From Quadrisphaera granulorum (lineage in GTDB: Bacteria > Actinomycetota > Actinomycetes > Actinomycetales > Quadrisphaeraceae): 64,000 nucleotides of DNA. Both the position numbers and the translations under genes were made by a program. The notes under the pieces are model-generated. The model was given only the letters and a program-made list of their open reading frames with translations. It was not told the origin of the DNA and searched no databases. Location of the stretch: NCBI RefSeq assembly GCF_003149145.1, contig NZ_QGDQ01000008.1, positions 1-64,000 on the forward strand. Direction: 5' to 3'. Below, piece by piece: positions 47,230 through 56,859 of the stretch (its first letter is position 1; every line of letters starts with the position of its first letter).

Positions 47230-49839
47230 TCAGGCGAGCGCCGGCGCGCGGTCGCGAGCTGCCTGCGCCACGAGGAAGTCCGCGGCTGCCTGGCGCTGGT
47301 CGGAGCACCCGAACACCGCCAGCGACATCCAGAACGCTCCGTGCGCGAGGCCCTCGAAGCGCTGCGCGCGGGCGTCCACACCGGCCGCCCGCAGCTGCTG
47401 GGCGAAGGCCTCGCCCTCGTCGCGCAGCGTGTCGCACTCGTTGGTGATGACGAGCGTCGGCGGCAGCCCCGCCAGGTCGGCCGCGGTGAGGGTGTCCAGG
47501 GCGAGCCTCGGGTCCCGCACGTCGGCCTCGGAGGAGGTGTACTGCTCGCCGAACCAGGCGAGGTCGTCGAGCTCGATGACGTACCCCTTCGCGAACTGCT
47601 CCCGTGATGCCGTCTGCGCCGTCGGGCTGACCAGCGGGTAGACGAGCAGCAGTGACGTGAGGTGCACGCCGTCACGCACCGCCTGCACGGCTGCCGCGGC
47701 GGCGAGGTTGCCCCCGGCGGAGTCACCGGCCACCGAGATCCGGTGCCCGTCACCGCCGATCTCGCAGGCGTGCCCCACGGTCCAGCGCAGAGCGGCGCTC
47801 GCGTCGTCGTGGGCAGCGGGGAAGCGGTGCTCCGGGGGACGGCGGTAGGTGGCGGACACCACCACCGAACGCGTGCGGACGGCGAGGTCACGGACCACCT
47901 CGTCGACGACGTCGAGACCGCCGGCCATGAAGCCGCCGCCGTGGACGTAGAACAGCACAGGTAGCCCGTCGTCGCCGTCGACGTCTGGCCGGTACACCCG
48001 CAGCCGCTGCTCCGGGTCGGGGCCGTAGGAGTGCTCGCTCACCGCGGCGACCCGCTGCGGCGGGGCCTGCATGCCGACGAAGGAGTCGACCACCGCCCGT
48101 GCCGTCTCCACACCGGCGGCCCGGAAGCCGGGGAACTGCTGCTGGCGCAGCGTCTCCGCCACGAACATGAAGCACGGGTCCAGCTCCTGGCCCGGTGTCG
48201 CCGTCTCCAGACCGCGCGAGCTGTCGGCGACGGCGAACCCGCGCCACCCGCCGGCCTTGACGTCCTCGCAGATGGCCCGGTACCGCGGCGCACCACCGAG
48301 GTACACCAGCACCCGGCGCGGCTTGCCGGGGATGTTGGCGCCCATGTACCAGGAGCTGGCCGATGTCGGCAGCAGCGTCATCTCCGACAGGGCGTTCGTC
48401 TCGGCCACCCACTGGTCCTGCGCCGTGGCGCTCGGCTCGACCACTGTGTGGCCGCTCTCCGCTAGGTGCGCCAGCACGTCACCGATGAGGTCGACGTGGT
48501 CCTCGATGGCCAGCGGCATGTTGTAGAGCACTGACGGGCTCTGCGGGCCGGTGACCATGAAGAAGTTGGGGAAGCCGTGCACGGTGAGACCGAGGTAGGT
48601 CTGCGGCCCGTCCGCCCAGGAGTCCGCCAGCCGCAGGCCGTCGCGCCCCGTGACGTTCATCGCCAGCAGCGGGCCGGTGCACGCGTCGAACCCGGTGGCC
48701 AGCACCAGCACGTCGAGCTCGTGCACCGTGCCGTCGGCCAGGCGCACGCCCTGGGGCATCACGGCGTCGATGCGGTTGGCCGCGACGTCCACCAGCGTCA
48801 CCGTGTCGCGGTTGTACGCCTCGTAGTAGTCGGTCTCCAGCGGAGGCCGCTTGGTGCCGTACGGGTAGCCGGTCGGGCACAGCAGCTCGGCCGTCGCCGG
48901 GTCCTGCACGCGCTCGCGGATGCGCTCGCGGATGTACTCGGCGGCGGTGTCGTTGGCGGCCTTGTCCAGCAGCAGGTCTGCGAAGCTGTCGATGAACAGC
49001 CGGAAGCCGCCCTTGTTCCAGCGGTCGTCGAAGACCGCGCGCCGCTGCTCGGGGGAGACCGCCAGCGCCGAGGGCTGCACCTCGTCGTACGGCACCCCGA
49101 GGAAGTGGTTGCGCGACTTCGCGCGGATGTCGGAGTAGGCGGCCTTCTCCGCGGCCTCCTGCTCGGGGTCGGTGGAGTGGTTGCCGATCGGCGTCGCGTA
49201 GTTCGGGGTGCGCTGTAACACCGTCAGGCTCGCGGCCTGCTTGGCGATCTCGCTGATCGCCTGGATGCCGCTGGACCCCGTGCCGATGATGCCGACGCGC
49301 TGGCCGGTGAGGTCGACGTCCTCCAGCCAGTTGCCGGTGAGCAGCGTGCGACCGGCGAAGGTCTCGACCCCGGGGAAGTCGGGCACCTTCGGCACCGAGA
49401 GCGTGCCCGCGCCGGAGACGAGGTAGCGCCCCGTGGTCACCGCGCCGTCGTCCGTGGTCACGCGCCAGAAGGAGGCGTCGTCGTCCCAGGTCGCTGACGT
49501 GACCCGCACCCCGAAGGTGACGTCCTTGCGGATGTCGAACCGGTCCGCCACGTGGCTGAGGTAGCGCAGGATCTCCGGCTGCGCCGGGAACCGCTCGGTC
49601 CAGTGCCACTCCTGCTGGAGCTGCTCGTCGAAGGAGTAGGAGTAGTGGACGCTCTCGATGTCCACCCGTGCTCCGGGGTAGCGGTTCCAGTACCAGGTGC
49701 CGCCGACGTCGGCGGCCGCGTCGAAACCGTGGACCGTCAGGCCCATCCGGTCACGGAACCTGTGGATCGCGTAGATGCCGGTGAACCCTGCGCCAATGAC
49801 GACGACGTCGACGTCAGGCGTGGCAGTCGAAGTGCTCAT
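47230..49839 (-). CDS. Baeyer-Villiger-type flavin monooxygenase fused to an alpha/beta hydrolase
   Basis: 869 residues from ATG 49839 after AGGAGG. The N-terminal part (1-~560) is a class B flavoprotein monooxygenase: FAD site VVVIGAGFTGIYAIHRF (13-29), GGTWYWNRYPGARVD (46-60), NADPH site IIGTGSSGIQ (184-193) and ATGFDACTG (381-389). The C-terminal part (~610-869) is a hormone-sensitive-lipase-type hydrolase: oxyanion HGGGF (633-637), GDSAGGN with Ser707, Asp803 in NECDTL and His833 in GLAHGAF, a complete triad. Such a chain could oxidise a ketone to an ester and cleave it. In the BVMO fingerprint FxGxxxHxxxW the His is Leu167 (FAGRTLLTGNW). The substrate is unknown. It is divergent from a LuxR-type regulator. 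Confidence 0.93.
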   Translation of the reverse strand: MSTSTATPDVDVVVIGAGFTGIYAIHRFRDRMGLTVHGFDAAADVGGTWYWNRYPGARVDIESVHYSYSFDEQLQQEWHWTERFPAQPEILRYLSHVADRFDIRKDVTFGVRVTSATWDDDASFWRVTTDDGAVTTGRYLVSGAGTLSVPKVPDFPGVETFAGRTLLTGNWLEDVDLTGQRVGIIGTGSSGIQAISEIAKQAASLTVLQRTPNYATPIGNHSTDPEQEAAEKAAYSDIRAKSRNHFLGVPYDEVQPSALAVSPEQRRAVFDDRWNKGGFRLFIDSFADLLLDKAANDTAAEYIRERIRERVQDPATAELLCPTGYPYGTKRPPLETDYYEAYNRDTVTLVDVAANRIDAVMPQGVRLADGTVHELDVLVLATGFDACTGPLLAMNVTGRDGLRLADSWADGPQTYLGLTVHGFPNFFMVTGPQSPSVLYNMPLAIEDHVDLIGDVLAHLAESGHTVVEPSATAQDQWVAETNALSEMTLLPTSASSWYMGANIPGKPRRVLVYLGGAPRYRAICEDVKAGGWRGFAVADSSRGLETATPGQELDPCFMFVAETLRQQQFPGFRAAGVETARAVVDSFVGMQAPPQRVAAVSEHSYGPDPEQRLRVYRPDVDGDDGLPVLFYVHGGGFMAGGLDVVDEVVRDLAVRTRSVVVSATYRRPPEHRFPAAHDDASAALRWTVGHACEIGGDGHRISVAGDSAGGNLAAAAAVQAVRDGVHLTSLLLVYPLVSPTAQTASREQFAKGYVIELDDLAWFGEQYTSSEADVRDPRLALDTLTAADLAGLPPTLVITNECDTLRDEGEAFAQQLRAAGVDARAQRFEGLAHGAFWMSLAVFGCSDQRQAAADFLVAQAARDRAPALA

Positions 49840-50053
49840 CGAGCCTCCTGCGGGTCGGGGAGGGGGATCTCCCGAGTGGTCGGTGCGCCTCATCGCGTCC
49901 GACGGAGCCCGACGGTGACCCCGGCCACACCGCTCGGGCACGGGGCAGATCACCCCCTCGGGCACCCCACTTGCCCGCCGTGGACGCCGCCGCAGCCGTT
50001 GCCCGGCAACCGTCCCGTGACGGTGTGGTCACCGGCGCGTAGCGTTCGCGCTC
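49840..50053. promoter_or_regulatory. divergent promoter region, monooxygenase fusion / LuxR regulator
   Basis: 214 bases without a gene. CTCGGGCAC occurs twice (near 49932 and 49958), and short GTGACGG/CCGTGAC-like inversions lie close to the regulator start. No clear -10/-35 pair is visible in this GC-rich stretch. Confidence 0.35.
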
Positions 50054-52372
50054 ATGACCAGAGCGGGTCCTCTCACGAGCTTCGTGGGGCGCGACGTGGC
50101 GCTGCGAGAGGTGAGAGACCTGCTCGGCGCCTCGCGCCTCGTCACCATCACCGGCACCGGCGGGATCGGGAAGACGCGTCTGGCGGTCGAGGTGGCGCGG
50201 CGTGCCCGCAAGGCCTTCGGCGGTGACGTCACCGTGGTCGAGCTGGCGCCCGTGGTGAACGGCTCCGAGGTCGCCTCCGCGGTCGCCGCGGCGCTGACCG
50301 TGCCCGACCAGTCCACACGGCCGATCCCCGAGCAGGTGGCGCTGCACCTGGAGGGGCGGCACTGCCTGCTGGTGCTCGACAACTGCGAGCACGTGCTGGA
50401 CGCCGCCGCTGACCTGGTGGAGCACCTGCTCAGCGAGGTCGAGAGGCTCACCGTGGTCACGACCAGTCGCGAACCGCTCGACCTGCCCGGCGAGCAGGTG
50501 TACGCGCTCGGTCCGCTCGGCCTGCCCTCCGCCGAGCGGCGGGCCGATCGCGCCGCCGTCGACGGTGCCGAGGCCGTCAGGCTCCTGGTGGACCGCGCCC
50601 GGGCTCTGGTGCCCGGGTTCGAGGTGACCGACGCCAACCGGTCGGCCGTCCTGCAGCTGTGCGAGCGGTTGGACGGGATGCCGCTCGCCCTGGAGCTCGC
50701 CGCGGTACGGCTGCGCTCGCTGTCGGTGCACCAGGTGCTGGACCGGCTCGACGAGAGGTTCACCCTGCTCAGCCGCGGCTCGCGGGCGGAAGTGCCGAGG
50801 CACCGCACCCTGTGGGACCTCGTCGACTGGAGCCACGAGCTGTGCACCCCGCAGGAGCGCCTGCTGTGGGCGCGCCTGTCCGTCTTCCCCGCCGCCTTCG
50901 ACCTCGCTGCCGCGGAGGCCGTCGGCACGTGCGAGGACCTCCTCGCTGCCGACGTCCTCGACGTCCTCGACCGCCTGGTGGCCAAGTCGATCGTCACCGC
51001 GGACGCCACGGGGGAGGAGGTGCGCTTCGGCATGCTCGTGACGATGCGCGAGTACGGGCTGACCCGGCTGGCCGAGCGCGGCCAGGAAGCGGAGGTGCGG
51101 TGCCGCCACCGCGACCACTTCCTCCGCCTGGCCTCGGACGTGGTGCGTGACTGGTCCGGCCCCGAGCAGCCCGCGGCGCTGGCGCGGATGCGACGCAGCC
51201 ACGCCGACCTGCTCGCGGCACTGGAGTGGTCCACCACCACCCCCGGGGAGTGGGCGCGGGCCGCCCAGCTGGGTTCACTGCTGCGCTACCACTGGATCGC
51301 CGGGGGGTTCCTCAGCGACGGACGCCGCTGGCTGGAGCGGATCCTCGCCACCAGCGCCGGGCCGTCCGTCGAACGGGGAGCCGCGCTGTGGGTGGCCGCG
51401 TGGGTCTGCCTCATCCAAGGAGACCGCGACGCCGCGGCCGGGCACCTCGCGGCGTGCCGTGAGGTCGCTGCGGCGCTGGACGATGCGGTGCTGACGGCCC
51501 GCGCCGACCACTGGACCGCGCTCATGCACCTCTTCAGCGGCGACACCGCGGCGGCGATCACCCGCTACGAGGCCGCGATCGCCGTGTTCGACGAGGTCGG
51601 CGAGCACGCCGGGGCCGAGACGGCGCTGTTCCAGCTGGCCATGGCGCAGACCTACGACGGGTCACCCGAGGCGGCGCTGCGCACGTGCGAGCGGGTGCTG
51701 GCGCGCTGCACCGCCCGCGGGGAGCAGTGGTGCCGGGCGTACGCGCTGTGGGTCAGCGGCGTCGGCCACTGGCACCTGGGTGACCTGGCGGCGAGCCGGC
51801 GCGCCGCCCTGGCCGCCCTGGAGCTGCAGCGCGCGTTCCAGGACGGCATCTGCACCGCGCTCACCCTCGAGCTCACCTCGTGGCTGGCCTGCGGCGAGGG
51901 GCAGGTCGAACGAGCCGCCGAGCTCTCTGGCGCCGCCCGTGCGGTGTGGCGCCGGTTGGGGACGACGATCGAGGCGTTCGGGCCCGGCATCACCGCCGAC
52001 GGCGACCGGATGACAGCACTCATCGACGCCCGACTCGGCCCGGCCAGCGCGGAGGCCCTCCGGGCCGCGCAGTCAGGCCTGTCGAAGGCGGACGCCGTCG
52101 AGCTCGCCCTCGGGCGCCGAGCCGCCGTCAGGGGTGGGGGCGGGGGAGCGCTCGCGACGGAGCAGGGTGCCTGCCCCCTGACGCCGCGCGAGCTGGAGGT
52201 CGCGCAGCACATCGCCGACGGCCTCAGCAACCGGGCCATCGCCGACCGGCTGGTCATCTCGGTCCGCACGGTCGACGGTCACGTCGAACGGATCCTCGCC
52301 AAGCTCGAGTTCACCTCCCGTGCCCAGGTGGCGCGGTGGGTGGCGGAGCGGTCAGCCCTCGCGCAGCGCTGA
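50054..52372 (+). CDS. large ATP-binding LuxR-family transcriptional regulator
   Basis: 772 residues. N-terminal NB-ARC/AAA-type ATPase with Walker A ITGTGGIGKTRLA (~33-45), Walker B-like CLLVLDNCEHV (~106) and VVTTSREPLDLPGE. A helical region (~270-340, LWDLVDWSHELCTPQERLLW) and TPR-like repeats (~430-640) follow. The C-terminal LuxR HTH (~705-765) has LTPRELEVAQHIADGLSNRAIADRL and ISVRTVDGHVERILAKL. Such STAND-type activators sense an unknown inducer. It is divergent from the monooxygenase-hydrolase gene, its probable target, and its 3' end overlaps the convergent maleylacetate reductase gene by 21 bases. Confidence 0.92.
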   Translation: MTRAGPLTSFVGRDVALREVRDLLGASRLVTITGTGGIGKTRLAVEVARRARKAFGGDVTVVELAPVVNGSEVASAVAAALTVPDQSTRPIPEQVALHLEGRHCLLVLDNCEHVLDAAADLVEHLLSEVERLTVVTTSREPLDLPGEQVYALGPLGLPSAERRADRAAVDGAEAVRLLVDRARALVPGFEVTDANRSAVLQLCERLDGMPLALELAAVRLRSLSVHQVLDRLDERFTLLSRGSRAEVPRHRTLWDLVDWSHELCTPQERLLWARLSVFPAAFDLAAAEAVGTCEDLLAADVLDVLDRLVAKSIVTADATGEEVRFGMLVTMREYGLTRLAERGQEAEVRCRHRDHFLRLASDVVRDWSGPEQPAALARMRRSHADLLAALEWSTTTPGEWARAAQLGSLLRYHWIAGGFLSDGRRWLERILATSAGPSVERGAALWVAAWVCLIQGDRDAAAGHLAACREVAAALDDAVLTARADHWTALMHLFSGDTAAAITRYEAAIAVFDEVGEHAGAETALFQLAMAQTYDGSPEAALRTCERVLARCTARGEQWCRAYALWVSGVGHWHLGDLAASRRAALAALELQRAFQDGICTALTLELTSWLACGEGQVERAAELSGAARAVWRRLGTTIEAFGPGITADGDRMTALIDARLGPASAEALRAAQSGLSKADAVELALGRRAAVRGGGGGALATEQGACPLTPRELEVAQHIADGLSNRAIADRLVISVRTVDGHVERILAKLEFTSRAQVARWVAERSALAQR

Positions 52373-53518
52373 CGGCCCCTCCCACGCCGCGTCGAGAAGC
52401 CTGACGAGGCCCTCGCGCGTCACGGGCCGCGGGTTGCTCGGGGGGATCAGCGGCAGCGCGGCTTCGGCCGCAGCCGCGACGTCGTCCCGTGCCAGGCCGA
52501 GCTGCGCCAGCGATGTCGCCACCCCCGCAGCGGACGCCAGGGACGACAGGACGACGGCGGGCCGCTCGCCCAGCACCGACCTCAGCCGCGCCGCGGCCCA
52601 GGGGGCGGCGGGTGCGTTGAACGCGACCGCGTGCGGCAGCACCACCGCGTGGACGTCGGCGTGGGGGAGCCCGAAGGTGCCGCCCAGCACGTGGCACACC
52701 TTGTGGTGCAGGCCGGAGCCCGCCGACGCGAACGCGCGGCCGGCCAGGTGCGCGCCCAGCAGCGCGTCTTCCCGGAGCCGCAGCTCGGACGCGCCGTCGC
52801 CGTCGTCGTCCTTCGTCTTCCGTCGCAGCGCCCGCACGAGCAGACCCGCGCCCTGCTCCGCGAGGGCCGCGCTGAGGGGGTCAGCCCGCGGGCCCCACAA
52901 GGCGTCGACGCAGTGGGCGAGGGCGTTGAGCTGGGAGGCAGCGGCCACCGCCGCAGGCAGCCCGACCGTGAGCGCGGCGTCGTAGACCACCACCGCGGGC
53001 AGCACCGCCGGGTCGGCGGTGACCGCCTTGCGGTCTCCCACGGTCTGCCCCCACACGTCCGTGGCCTCCGACCCGGAGAACGTCGTGGGCACGGCGACGA
53101 CGCGCACGGGAAGCTGCGCGGCCACGGCCTTGGCCAGCCCGATGACCGACCCGCCGCCGACGGCGACCACCAGGTCGCACCCGCGCTCGCGGACCACGGC
53201 GCGAGCGCGGTCGGCGATGTCGACGGGCACGTGCTGCGCGGCGCCGTCCCACCTGACGACGTCGACCCCGGGGGCGGAGGTGCGCAGCGCCTCGGCCATT
53301 GCCTCGGCGGTGCCGCGGCTCGAGCCCGAGGCCGTGACGAGCACCCGGCGCGCGCCGTCGTCGTTGTTCTTGTCGTTGCCGCGGTCACGGACCTGCTCCA
53401 CCACGGCCGCGACGGCCCGGTCGGTGGCGAACACCACCCGCTGCGCGCGCACGTCGTGCTGGAACCGGAGCAGCCCTCGGGCATCGCGTCCGGGTGTCGT
53501 CGGTGGCTCCTGCGTCAT
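52352..53518 (-). CDS. maleylacetate reductase (iron-containing alcohol dehydrogenase family)
   Basis: 388 residues from ATG 53518 after AGGAGG. NAD site VVAVGGGSVIGLAKAVAAQL (~115), VPTTFSGSEATDVWG (~140, maleylacetate-reductase signature) and metal/active-site region GLHHKVCHVLGGTFGLPHADVH (as GLHHKVCHVLGG, ~260). The usual length is about 355. Two hydrophilic inserts (RGNDKNNDDGARR ~48 and KTKDDDGDGASE ~225) make up the excess. The enzyme reduces maleylacetate to 3-oxoadipate, needed for hydroxyquinol or chlorocatechol breakdown. It lies next to the IclR regulator of the phenol cluster, although no dienelactone hydrolase or hydroxyquinol dioxygenase is seen. Confidence 0.85.
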   Translation of the reverse strand: MTQEPPTTPGRDARGLLRFQHDVRAQRVVFATDRAVAAVVEQVRDRGNDKNNDDGARRVLVTASGSSRGTAEAMAEALRTSAPGVDVVRWDGAAQHVPVDIADRARAVVRERGCDLVVAVGGGSVIGLAKAVAAQLPVRVVAVPTTFSGSEATDVWGQTVGDRKAVTADPAVLPAVVVYDAALTVGLPAAVAAASQLNALAHCVDALWGPRADPLSAALAEQGAGLLVRALRRKTKDDDGDGASELRLREDALLGAHLAGRAFASAGSGLHHKVCHVLGGTFGLPHADVHAVVLPHAVAFNAPAAPWAAARLRSVLGERPAVVLSSLASAAGVATSLAQLGLARDDVAAAAEAALPLIPPSNPRPVTREGLVRLLDAAWEGPSALREG

Positions 53519-53554
53519 CGCTCGCGCCTCCTGGTGCGGTCGGGGCACTTCCCG

Positions 53555-54418
53555 TCAGTAGAACCCCTCGGACGGCACGGACCGCTGCGTCTGCCTGCGG
53601 TGGCCGAGCTCGGTGCCGATGCGGTCGGCCGCCTCGAGGAGGAGCGGGACCGTATCGCGACGCAGCACCTGCTCGCTGGCGCGCCCGGTGCTCGTGGAAG
53701 ACGCCAGCGCCGCCACCACGGTGCCGGAGCGGTCCCGTACGGGCACGGCCGCGGAGAGCAGCCCGGACTCGAGCTCCCCGGACACCACGGCGAAGCCCTG
53801 GGCGCGCACCTCGTGCAGCAGGTTGCGCAGCGCCACCGGATCGGTGGTGGTGCGAGCGGTGAGCGCTCGCGGGGGGTGCCGGGTGAGGACCTCGTCGACG
53901 ACGCCCGCGGGAGCCCACGCCAGGAGCACCCGCCCCATCGACGTGGCGTGCGCCGGGACGCGGGTGCCCACCTGCACGTTGATGCTCATGATGCGGCGGA
54001 CGGGCACGCGCGCCACGTAGGCGACCTCGCCGCTGTCGAGGACGGCGAGGGAGGCGGACTCGCCGGTCTGCTCGGCGAGCGCCAGCAGGTGCGGCTGGGC
54101 GACGGCGACCAGCGCGTGCGACTCGGTGTAGTGCTGGCCGATGAGCAGCACGCGCGGCGTCAGGGACCAGCGGCCGGCGCGGGAGCTCACGTAGCCCAGC
54201 CGTTCCAGCGTGATGAGGAACCGCCGGACGGCGGGCCGCGAGTAGCCGGTCAGCTGCGCGAGCTCGGTGAGCGTCGGCTCGGGGTGCTCGGCGTCGAAGG
54301 CGAGGAGCAGGGCGAGGCCGCGCTCCAGCGACTGGACGTGGTCACGGTCGCTACCTGCGCTGATGGACTCGGTGCGGGACTCGGGGCGGGGCTCGGAGGT
54401 GGTCTTGATGGCTGCCAC
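53555..54418 (-). CDS. IclR family regulator of the phenol/catechol cluster
   Basis: 287 residues from GTG 54418, preceded by GGGAG. HTH: SLERGLALLLAFDAEHPEPT, LTELAQLTGYSRPAVRRFLITLERLGY. The effector domain carries SINVQVGTRVPAHATSMGRVLLA and SGELESGLLSAAVPVRD, as in PcaR/PobR/CatR-like activators of aromatic catabolism. It is divergent from the flavin reductase gene with an inverted repeat between, and lies 36 bases upstream of the maleylacetate reductase on the same strand. Confidence 0.9.
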   Translation of the reverse strand: MAAIKTTSEPRPESRTESISAGSDRDHVQSLERGLALLLAFDAEHPEPTLTELAQLTGYSRPAVRRFLITLERLGYVSSRAGRWSLTPRVLLIGQHYTESHALVAVAQPHLLALAEQTGESASLAVLDSGEVAYVARVPVRRIMSINVQVGTRVPAHATSMGRVLLAWAPAGVVDEVLTRHPPRALTARTTTDPVALRNLLHEVRAQGFAVVSGELESGLLSAAVPVRDRSGTVVAALASSTSTGRASEQVLRRDTVPLLLEAADRIGTELGHRRQTQRSVPSEGFY

Positions 54419-54515
54419 GCGCACTCCCTTCCGGGGGCCAGGGCGGGGGACAGAGGGGGTGATCTCACGGGTAGACGCCGCCGCCCTGCATCGGCAGAGT
54501 TCCTGTGAACGCACA

Positions 54516-54532
54516 GCGTGCATGTTGCACGC
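54516..54532. promoter_or_regulatory. IclR operator candidate before the phenol hydroxylase operon
   Basis: GCGTGCA-TGT-TGCACGC is a perfect 7+3+7 inverted repeat 24 bases upstream of the flavin reductase start, flanked by further GCAC/GCGT half-sites (54511 and 54536). Position and symmetry fit the adjacent IclR regulator. Confidence 0.65.
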
Positions 54533-54555
54533 AGAGCGTACAAGGAGATGCGACG

Positions 54556-55128
54556 ATGCCTGCTCCCGAAATCCTCCGCAGCGCCTTCAACAGCTTCGCC
54601 AGTGGCGTCACCGTGGTCACCTGCGCCCGTGAGGACGGTGTACCCCACGGCGCGACCATCAGCGCCTTCACCGCCGTCTCCACCGAGCCGGCGCTCTGCC
54701 AGGTCACGCTCACCCGCACCGCCAAGGTCTGCACCCACCTGGACGGGCGGCCGTTCGCCGTCAACGTCCTCGCCGCAGACCAGCTGCGGACGGCCCTCCA
54801 CTTCGCGGGGCGCCCCCGCGATCCCGAGCCGGAGTGGACCGACGGGCCCGTGGCTCCCGTGCTCACCGGCACCGCGGCCACGATCTCGTGCACGCCGTGG
54901 CGCACGTACGACGGCGGTGACCACCTCATCGTGCTCGGCGAGGTCGTCGACGCCGTCGTCACCGCAGCCGAGCCGCTCGTGTACCACGGCGGTCGGTTCC
55001 GCGAGCTGTCCGCCCTGGTCAGCGACGTCCACTGGCAGGGCTCGATGGACTCGCCGTCCTCCGGCTGGTTCGACGCCAGCACCACCTTCACCAGGCTCCG
55101 CCCGCACCTGGAGCGCGCGGCGTCCTGA
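54556..55128 (+). CDS. pheA2: flavin reductase component of the two-component phenol hydroxylase
   Basis: 190 residues with the HpaC/PheA2-type split barrel: ASGVTVVTCAREDGVPHGAT (~15-34), ISAFTAVSTEPALCQVTLT and the C-terminal GDHLIVLGEVVDAVV followed by PLVYHGGRFREL. It reduces FAD with NAD(P)H for the oxygenase PheA1 encoded next. ATG 54556 follows AAGGAG with eight bases between. The neighbour order (iclR, reductase, oxygenase, catABC) is the one known from Rhodococcus phenol degraders. Confidence 0.9.
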   Translation: MPAPEILRSAFNSFASGVTVVTCAREDGVPHGATISAFTAVSTEPALCQVTLTRTAKVCTHLDGRPFAVNVLAADQLRTALHFAGRPRDPEPEWTDGPVAPVLTGTAATISCTPWRTYDGGDHLIVLGEVVDAVVTAAEPLVYHGGRFRELSALVSDVHWQGSMDSPSSGWFDASTTFTRLRPHLERAAS

Positions 55129-55194
55129 CGCCACAGCCCCCGGCCCGCGAGCCGGCAGAACAGGTCAGTCACCTCCGACGACGAAGGGAACACC

Positions 55195-56784
55195 ATGACC
55201 CTGCAGGACAACCCCGCTCCCCTCACCAGCGCGACCGGCGCGGACGAGGCGCCCACGCAGCGACCCATGACGGGGCAGGAGTACATCGACAGCCTCCGTG
55301 ACGACCGCGAGGTCTGGATCTACGGCGAGCGCGTCAAGGACGTCACCACCCATCCCGCCTTCCGCAACCCGGTGCGGATGACGGCCCGCCTCTACGACGC
55401 CGTCCACGCACCCGAGACCCACGACATGCTCACGGTGCCCACCGACACCGGCAACGGCGGCTACACACACCCGTTCTTCCGCAGCCCCCACAGCGTGGAC
55501 GACCTGCTGGCCGACCGCCGCGCCATCGAGGGCTGGGCCCGGATGTCCTACGGCTGGATGGGGCGCAGCCCGGACTACAAGGCGAGCTTCCTCGGCACCC
55601 TCGGCGCCAACAGCGGCTTCTACGCGCCCTTCGAGGACAACGCCAAGCGCTGGTACAAGGAGTCGCAGGAGAAGCTCCTCTACTGGAACCACGCCATCAT
55701 CAACCCCCCGGTCGACCGGAACATGAGCCCCGACGAGGTGGGCGACGTGTTCATGAAGGTCGAGAAGGAGACCGACGCGGGCCTGGTCGTCTCGGGCGCC
55801 AAGGTGGTGGCCACCGGCTCGGCGATCACCAACTACAACTTCATCGCCCACTACGGACTCCCCATCAAGAAGAAGGAGTTCGCGCTCATCTGCACGGTGC
55901 CCATGGACTCCCCGGGCATCAAGCTCATCTGCCGTCCCTCGTACACCCAGCAGGCCGCGGTGATGGGGAGCCCGTTCGACTACCCGCTCTCGAGCCGCAT
56001 GGACGAGAACGACACGATCTTCGTCTTCGACAAGGTGCTCGTGCCCTGGGAGAACGTCTTCCTCTACGGCGACGTCGAGAAGATCAATGGGTTCTTCCCG
56101 GTCTCCGGCTTCATCCCGCGGTTCACCTTCCACGGATGCATCCGCCTCGCCACGAAGATCGATTTCATCGCGGGGCTGCTGTTGAAGGCTCTGGAGATCA
56201 CCGGCAGCAGGGACTTCCGTGGCGTGCAGACGCGCGTCGGTGAGGTCATCGGTTGGCGCAACACCTTCTACGCCCTCGCCGACGCCATGGCCCGCAACCC
56301 CGACGAGTGGACCAACGGCGCGCTGCTGCCCAAGCTCGACTACGGGCTGACCTACCGCATGCTCATGATCCAGGCGTACCCGCGGATCAAGGAGATCATC
56401 GAGTCGGACGTGGCGAGCGGACTCATCTACCTCAACTCCCACTCCATCGACTTCAAGACCCCCGAGGTCAGGCCGTACCTCGACAAGTACGTCCGCGGCT
56501 CCAACGGCTACGACGCCGTGGACAGGGTCAAGGTGATGAAGGCCCTCTGGGACGCCGTCGGCACCGAGTTCGGTGGCCGCCACGAGCTGTACGAGCGCAA
56601 CTACTCGGGCAACCACGAGAACGTCAAGGCCGAGCTGCTCTTCGCCGCCAACGCCCAGGGCACCACCGCGCAGATGACGGGTCTGGCGGAGGCCTGCCTG
56701 GCCGAGTACGACCTCGACGGCTGGACCGTGCCCGACCTCATCGGCAACGACGACGTGTCGATCTTCAGCTGCCGCGGTCGCTGA
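55195..56784 (+). CDS. pheA1: FADH2-dependent phenol 2-monooxygenase oxygenase component (HpaB/PheA1 family)
   Basis: 529 residues of the 4-hydroxyphenylacetate 3-hydroxylase family: [23 protein letters not shown] at ~25 (quoted from [13 protein letters not shown]), [36 protein letters not shown] (flavin region) and a helical C-terminal domain with [19 protein letters not shown]. With catABC downstream the substrate is most likely phenol, giving catechol. Chlorophenol or resorcinol hydroxylases of the same family are alternatives, and the nearby maleylacetate reductase keeps them open. Uses FADH2 from the preceding gene. Confidence 0.9.
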   Translation: MTLQDNPAPLTSATGADEAPTQRPMTGQEYIDSLRDDREVWIYGERVKDVTTHPAFRNPVRMTARLYDAVHAPETHDMLTVPTDTGNGGYTHPFFRSPHSVDDLLADRRAIEGWARMSYGWMGRSPDYKASFLGTLGANSGFYAPFEDNAKRWYKESQEKLLYWNHAIINPPVDRNMSPDEVGDVFMKVEKETDAGLVVSGAKVVATGSAITNYNFIAHYGLPIKKKEFALICTVPMDSPGIKLICRPSYTQQAAVMGSPFDYPLSSRMDENDTIFVFDKVLVPWENVFLYGDVEKINGFFPVSGFIPRFTFHGCIRLATKIDFIAGLLLKALEITGSRDFRGVQTRVGEVIGWRNTFYALADAMARNPDEWTNGALLPKLDYGLTYRMLMIQAYPRIKEIIESDVASGLIYLNSHSIDFKTPEVRPYLDKYVRGSNGYDAVDRVKVMKALWDAVGTEFGGRHELYERNYSGNHENVKAELLFAANAQGTTAQMTGLAEACLAEYDLDGWTVPDLIGNDDVSIFSCRGR

Positions 56785-56859
56785 CCGGCCAGCTCCCCTC
56801 ACAGCGGCACCGACCAGCGGCACCGCACCCCCTCACGCCACAGCACAGCAGGAGCAGAC

